Shown here: positions 30,001 to 34,392 of the stretch, in pieces | Numbering within the stretch: position 1 is the first letter of the stretch | Layout: every line of letters begins with the position of its first letter | Assembly (NCBI GenBank): GCA_036940085.1 | Contig: JALLBK010000362.1 | Coordinates: forward strand, 1 to 34,392 | Reading direction: 5' to 3' | DNA length: 34,392 nt | Source of the DNA: Discostella pseudostelligera | Lineage: Eukaryota > Bacillariophyta > Thalassiosirophyceae > Thalassiosirales > Thalassiosiraceae | Notes under the pieces: model-generated | Databases searched by the model: none | Told to the model about the DNA's origin: nothing | What the model saw: the letters and a program-made list of their open reading frames with translations, nothing else | Translations under genes and position numbers: made by a program

Positions 30001-33000
30001 TCCCTGCAAGGGCCCCCGTGTTCTTTGAAATCGCACTCCGTCCGTGATGGCGAGAATCGCCACCACTGACATTCTCCGCCATGCCCAAAATGAGTTCATT
30101 TATTTCTGAATCCAACCTGGCAATGTTTGCTTCATCCCCACCTTCAGATGAAAATGATCCCAGCATGGCGAGCAATGCTGCTGTCAATGAAGCACTGGGT
30201 GTTATGCGAACATCCAAATCATTCATGGTATCGGATGATGACCCGGCTGGTGGGGGGCTTCCTGGCGATCCTGGTATAAAGGATGCCATTTGCATTGTCT
30301 CAAGCAGGCATCGACTAAGATTGAAAAGTAAATTCCGCTCTCGCACAAGGTCTGTTGTAGATTTATGAACAACGTCAGTGTCAGAATTATCCATTACCAA
30401 TACATGAATAGCAAAATAACCCACCTGTTACGTATGATACACGGTTCAAGAACTGCACCGATAAAGTGTAGGAACTTCGTTCAATGAGGCCAACACCGCG
30501 ACTATATTCAGCAGTGACCCTGCAGGATGATACGATAAAGTGAAATAATTAGTTTCGCATGATGTGAGGTTAATAAAAATGCTGTTCGTGCAACACTTAC
30601 TCTCGATAAGTATCACAATAGGCATTTGCCATCGCCGCCTTGAAATTCGGCACGGCCAGCAGGGTTAGTAATAACGAATGCCAAGCCATCACGAACTGAT
30701 ACGGCAGCTTCAAATCATTCCGCAACATTGGCATCAGCGCCGACTCTTCTCCCCCACCTCCATGTACTGTCCCTACCACCCGTCGGCCCAATATTCCCAA
30801 TGAGACTTGATCGCACAACGGATCGCAACTCGACGCCATCCAGCCAATCAGTCTTAACGCTGCAGTAGCCTTTTGTTCATCGCATAGGTTTTTACGTGTT
30901 TTGATGCTGCATACAAGGCCGCGATCTGTTAGTATTCTAGCCCGATTGAGGACAGCTGCTCCGATGAGAGTTGAACAATGCGGATCGCCATAGCGCCAGA
31001 GTCGAGCAGTGATATCTCCTGACAAACAAGGGGTTGGAATAGAAACACTGTGTTAGTGCATGAGGAAAACAACATGACGCCGACAAACAAATACCAACAT
31101 ACCACATTCCGCGAGAATTTCCTGCGTCCCCCAAACAATTAAATCGCCCTGACTTTTCACGATTTGGACGATGCGATCGAGAATAGCCTCAGCCTGAGGG
31201 GCTCTAAAGAGTGAGTAACGAGTCGGGCTTAAAAGTAGTCGGTCAGGTTGTCGAGTAAAACGATTGGTCGGCCCAAATGAATGTGTACCCCCATCACCTC
31301 CTCCTCTTCCGATGTCAGTGAAATGATAAATGCCAGCAGAAACACTCGCAGCATCTCCGATCTTCCCGCCCCCGCCAGGAGCGGAATACAGTTCCTTCAA
31401 AGCAGCAATGACCTCAGAGCGAGAGTTGGATGAATAATGATGTGAAGACGAGGAAGATGGAGGCCCCATATGTATTTCGTCACAATGCAAAACAAGAAAA
31501 AGACCATGTTCCTCCCGTCCAAGGTCACCGAGAGCGCGTGCCGGAGACCTGACCTCTGAAGTTTCGTATTGGGTTGTATTATCAGGCTCAAGATCAGCAT
31601 CATCACATACCATCTTTGCTGCACAGCAATTGGGTGTCATTGAGGTGAACTTGGAAGAAGACGATGATGACGAAGACGATCCTGCCGCGCTCGGATCAAA
31701 CACTGTGTTGAAGGTGGGGGTGTCAATCATATCCACCTCTTTTGAAGATTGATTCGACGACCTTCGTTGGGAAGCTGATGACGATGTTGAGGCCAACGAA
31801 GGATTAAATTGCGCCTCATGCAACATTGGTAGGGAAGCCGCCGACACAGTTTCCATGTCCGCAACAGTGTTCCTCCTGTGAAAGCTGTGGTCCCTCCGGA
31901 AATCCCTTCGGTGTCTGCGATCCCTCCCGCCGTCATCCTCATTATAGTATTCAGGAAGTAGAGTATCGTCGCTGCTGCTACCTTTCGGTGCTGTTATATG
32001 AGGAAGACCATTGTCGGCAATAGTCGCAGTCATATCATCACCAAAAGGCGAGGCAGAAGTAGTTGCGCCATGAAATAATGATGACGGATTGGCTCTTCGG
32101 TATCCCCCCTCCACGCCAGATCGGACAACCACAGCGAGATAGTCTGCAATGGCGCAGACAGCCCCCAATACAGCCGGTTCGACATTATTCAGCATTAATT
32201 TTGTGGGGTTTTCCTCATCATCATTGCCGAGGCGATTGTTTGACGTTGTTGCAGGTCCACCATGCCTTCCACAGAATCCCTTGGGTGACCAGGCATCTTC
32301 ATCTCCACAATCGCAACATCCCCCCGCCTGGGCATGGTAGAAGGCCACATCATGACCCTCGTGGTTCGAATTACGAAAGCATTCATGGCAAAGAACGCAA
32401 GTTTCATCGCTCTGGCACGTACGACACACCCAGACAATGTCATTGCGTTTGAAGGCATATTGACATACTCGACGCTGAGGGATCATCTGTCCAAGTTGTT
32501 GGATGGCCAGTTTGGCCAAGGCGATGGTTGGGTAATGAAGTTGTTGGTTGGGAGATGACATTGCTGGTGTCGACTTGTTATTGGGTACGAATGAGGGGCG
32601 ACTTGCGGGGATTGTTAAAATTGTTCTCGATTCGCTGCTGTTCGTCTCCCCACTACTACTTGCGCCTATCATCGTCATGACATCCTCATCGTCGTCGTCG
32701 TCGTCGTCGTCGTCGACTTCCAAATCATCGCCATCATCAAGTTTGTCGCCATTGCTTGATTCTTCATGACCATCGACCTCGTGACCACTGCAATCATATT
32801 CATAATGTTCCCAACCATTACTAGAATCGTCATCCGTCATGACGGTGGTGGGAGTGCACATAGTAGTGGTTGGAGGATGCAACATAATCTCGACCAGCCG
32901 TACTAATAAATTCGACTCCAACTCCTCAATGATGTTGTGTTGCTGCGGTGTGGTGATGGTTTTTGGATTGGCAGTATTGTTTGCATTGCTGTTGCCACTG

Positions 33001-34392
33001 CTGCTGCTCGATGATGATTGTGTGGATGTTAACTTATTCTCCAGCCTTGTCACGGCATGGTCCAAGAATTTCACCGCATTAATGTAAACAGCCGATGGTG
33101 GTGTAGTTGATAATGTCTGCGGCTGTTGGTGCTGAGAAAGTTGCCGGTGGTGGTTTTGTTGTTGATGATGATGATGATGATGAAATCGTCGCTCCCTCCA
33201 TCCCCACCCTGAATTATTATTGTTGGTAGTGTCATCCAGACGTTGTTGTTGGCGACGTTGACCAAAAGGAGGCGATGGTGATGATGGCGATGTCAAGGTA
33301 GAAGGCAAGAATGGTGGCGATATTGAGGGCATTGAGTCCATAATATTATTGGCATTGCTGGCCGATGCTGCGGAAGCCGATTCTGCTGCTACTGCAATGG
33401 ATGGTGAACGTTGTATGGCAGTGGTTGATAACGCATTATCCTCTCTCTTGGATTCTCCCCCTTCCGCACCTGCATCTGCATCCTCATCCAGAAAACTACT
33501 ACCGCGATGATAACTATGGTGATGATGACGACTACCATCACCCATCAAGGGAGAGTCGCTGAGTCTGTGATGGAGGAGAAGAAGGTGCGATGGAATGGGC
33601 GCCCCCTGCGGTCCTACTGGCCAGTCCTCGGGAGGTGGATCATCGTCGTCGTCATCATAATAATTGTTATGTTGAAAGAAGCCATTGTAATTAGAAGTGT
33701 GGTGGCCGATGGTGATATTCAAGTGGTCAATACTATTGGAAGCAGCAGCAGCAGCAGCGGGCCGTGGTCGGAGGGNGGCCGATGGTGATATTCAAGTGGT
33801 CAATACTATTGGAAGCAGCAGCAGCAGCAGCGGGCCGTGGTCGGAGGGTTACCGAGGGATGTTGGTCGCGATGATGGGGATTTTGGTTTTGCTCCATCAT
33901 GAGGTCCCTGGCCTCTTCTTCAGATGGGTGGCCTCCGCCCCAGCTTGCAGATGCAGGCGCAGATGCACTTGTATTCTTTGCTGATGCTGATGCCGCAGCG
34001 GGGGGGGGAGCACTAAGGAAGAAATCTGCCGATAGGGAGACCAAACTTGGAATCACCGTGATAATATTATTATTCATGTTGTTGTTGGACATTCTCGATG
34101 ATGATGATGATGCTCCTGTTGCTGATGATGCTAACGTAGCCATTATGTTGTTGTTGTTGTTCACATTTTCAAAAGAGTAGTCGTTGCCATGACGACTAGG
34201 AGGAGATAAGATATCATCGATATCCAAATCTAAACCATGCCGCAATAGCGACGCCGCACGTTGGTAACTAATTTCCATTTGCTCTTGCGAGGTGAGTAGC
34301 CGTCGTCTTTGTTGTCGTCGTTGTTGTTCCATCATCATCGTCATCTGAATCTTGCGCTGCTTGGGATGATGGTGGTGGTGTTGGTGTTGGTG
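24052..34392 (-). CDS. UBR1-type N-recognin E3 ubiquitin ligase (5' end open at the window edge)
   Basis: Ten exons on the - strand: >34392-31103, 31018-30601, 30519-30425, 30351-29717, 29560-28953, 28869-28620, 28531-28286, 28209-25846, 25774-24428, 24357-24052. Phases agree throughout; the product is about 3,145 residues from ATG 34344, once a duplication around the N at 33776 is collapsed. UBR proteins recognise N-degrons and ubiquitinate the substrate. The UBR box (32262-32465) keeps the Cys/His ligands (CRTCQSDETCVLCHECF, CCDCGDEDAW, FCGRHG). LFLVLHCDEIHMG near 31460-31490 may be a degenerate ClpS-like type 2 site. Middle exons match UBR1 (AAQIRAGIWKRNG, EYDPAFHHIS). A split RING (26515-26853) and the C-terminal UBR domain (CLVCGQ, TYKCGGGAGIYF, SPYVDYFGE) complete it. 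The frame stays open to the window edge, so more N-terminal sequence is possible. The N-terminus is His/Asn/Ser/Asp-rich. Confidence 0.92.
33704..33848. repeat. 72-bp direct repeat flanking a single N: probable assembly artefact
   Basis: The 72 bases at 33704-33775 are repeated exactly at 33777-33848, with one undetermined base (33776) between. The extra 73 bases shift the UBR-ligase frame and create a false break. If one copy and the N are removed, the upstream frame (ending SNSIDHLNITIG) joins directly to the downstream frame (NITIGHHTSNYNGFF) with no other change. This is the signature of two contig ends that overlap but were joined with a minimal gap. Confidence 0.93.

Noticed and set aside
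33733..34344. A separate small gene upstream of the UBR ligase
   Set aside because: Its frame joins the ligase exon exactly once the duplicated 72 bp and the N are collapsed, so it is the ligase N-terminus.

Overview
The window looks like nuclear DNA of a photosynthetic stramenopile, most likely a diatom. Genes are monocistronic and split by short (70-160 bp, one of about 320 bp) GT-AG introns. Two products carry signal-peptide plus A-F/AFTP-type plastid-targeting junctions typical of secondary plastids, and one gene needs an in-frame UGA read as selenocysteine. Nothing here resembles a bacterial operon, a virus or a complete transposon. No assignment to genus is possible from the sequence alone.

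Layout: (1) 377-3031 (+), a five-exon M3-family zinc oligopeptidase. (2) 3.1-9.2 kb, a gene-poor interval made of purine-rich simple repeats with 6-15 bp periods, a diverged ~40-bp minisatellite present in three blocks, a recent 73-bp tandem duplication and a cluster of short perfect hairpins. (3) 9225-10253 (-), a Qa-SNARE (syntaxin), divergent from 10907-11398 (+), a CP12-like plastid protein. The shared promoter holds three tandem E2F-type sites. (4) 12109-13116 (+), an orphan Ser/Thr-rich ORF, convergent with 13329-14930 (-), a plastid-type START/SRPBCC protein. (5) 15244-16196 (+), a membrane-anchored selenocysteine glutathione peroxidase with a SECIS-like stem-loop in its 3' UTR, convergent with 16521-17585 (-), a three-exon cytochrome b561-fold protein. 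(6) 18789-23995 (+), a seven-exon RAD5/HLTF-type SNF2-HIRAN-RING protein, convergent (56 bp stop to stop) with 24052->34392 (-), a ten-exon UBR1-type N-recognin E3 ligase of more than 3,100 residues whose 5' end runs to the window edge.

The genes do not form one pathway. Themes are ubiquitin ligation (RAD5-like and UBR-like), redox and Calvin-cycle regulation (GPX, CP12, cytochrome b561), membrane fusion (syntaxin) and organellar peptide turnover (M3 peptidase). TTCCCGCC/GGCGGGAA (E2F-like) elements recur upstream of several of them. One apparent assembly fault is visible: a 72-bp sequence is repeated on both sides of a single N at 33776 and breaks the UBR reading frame. Collapsing it restores one continuous frame. 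I did not find a wholly new multi-gene system. The strongest items are the selenoprotein GPX with its candidate SECIS, the non-canonical CP12, the E2F-site array and the repeat-rich gene desert.
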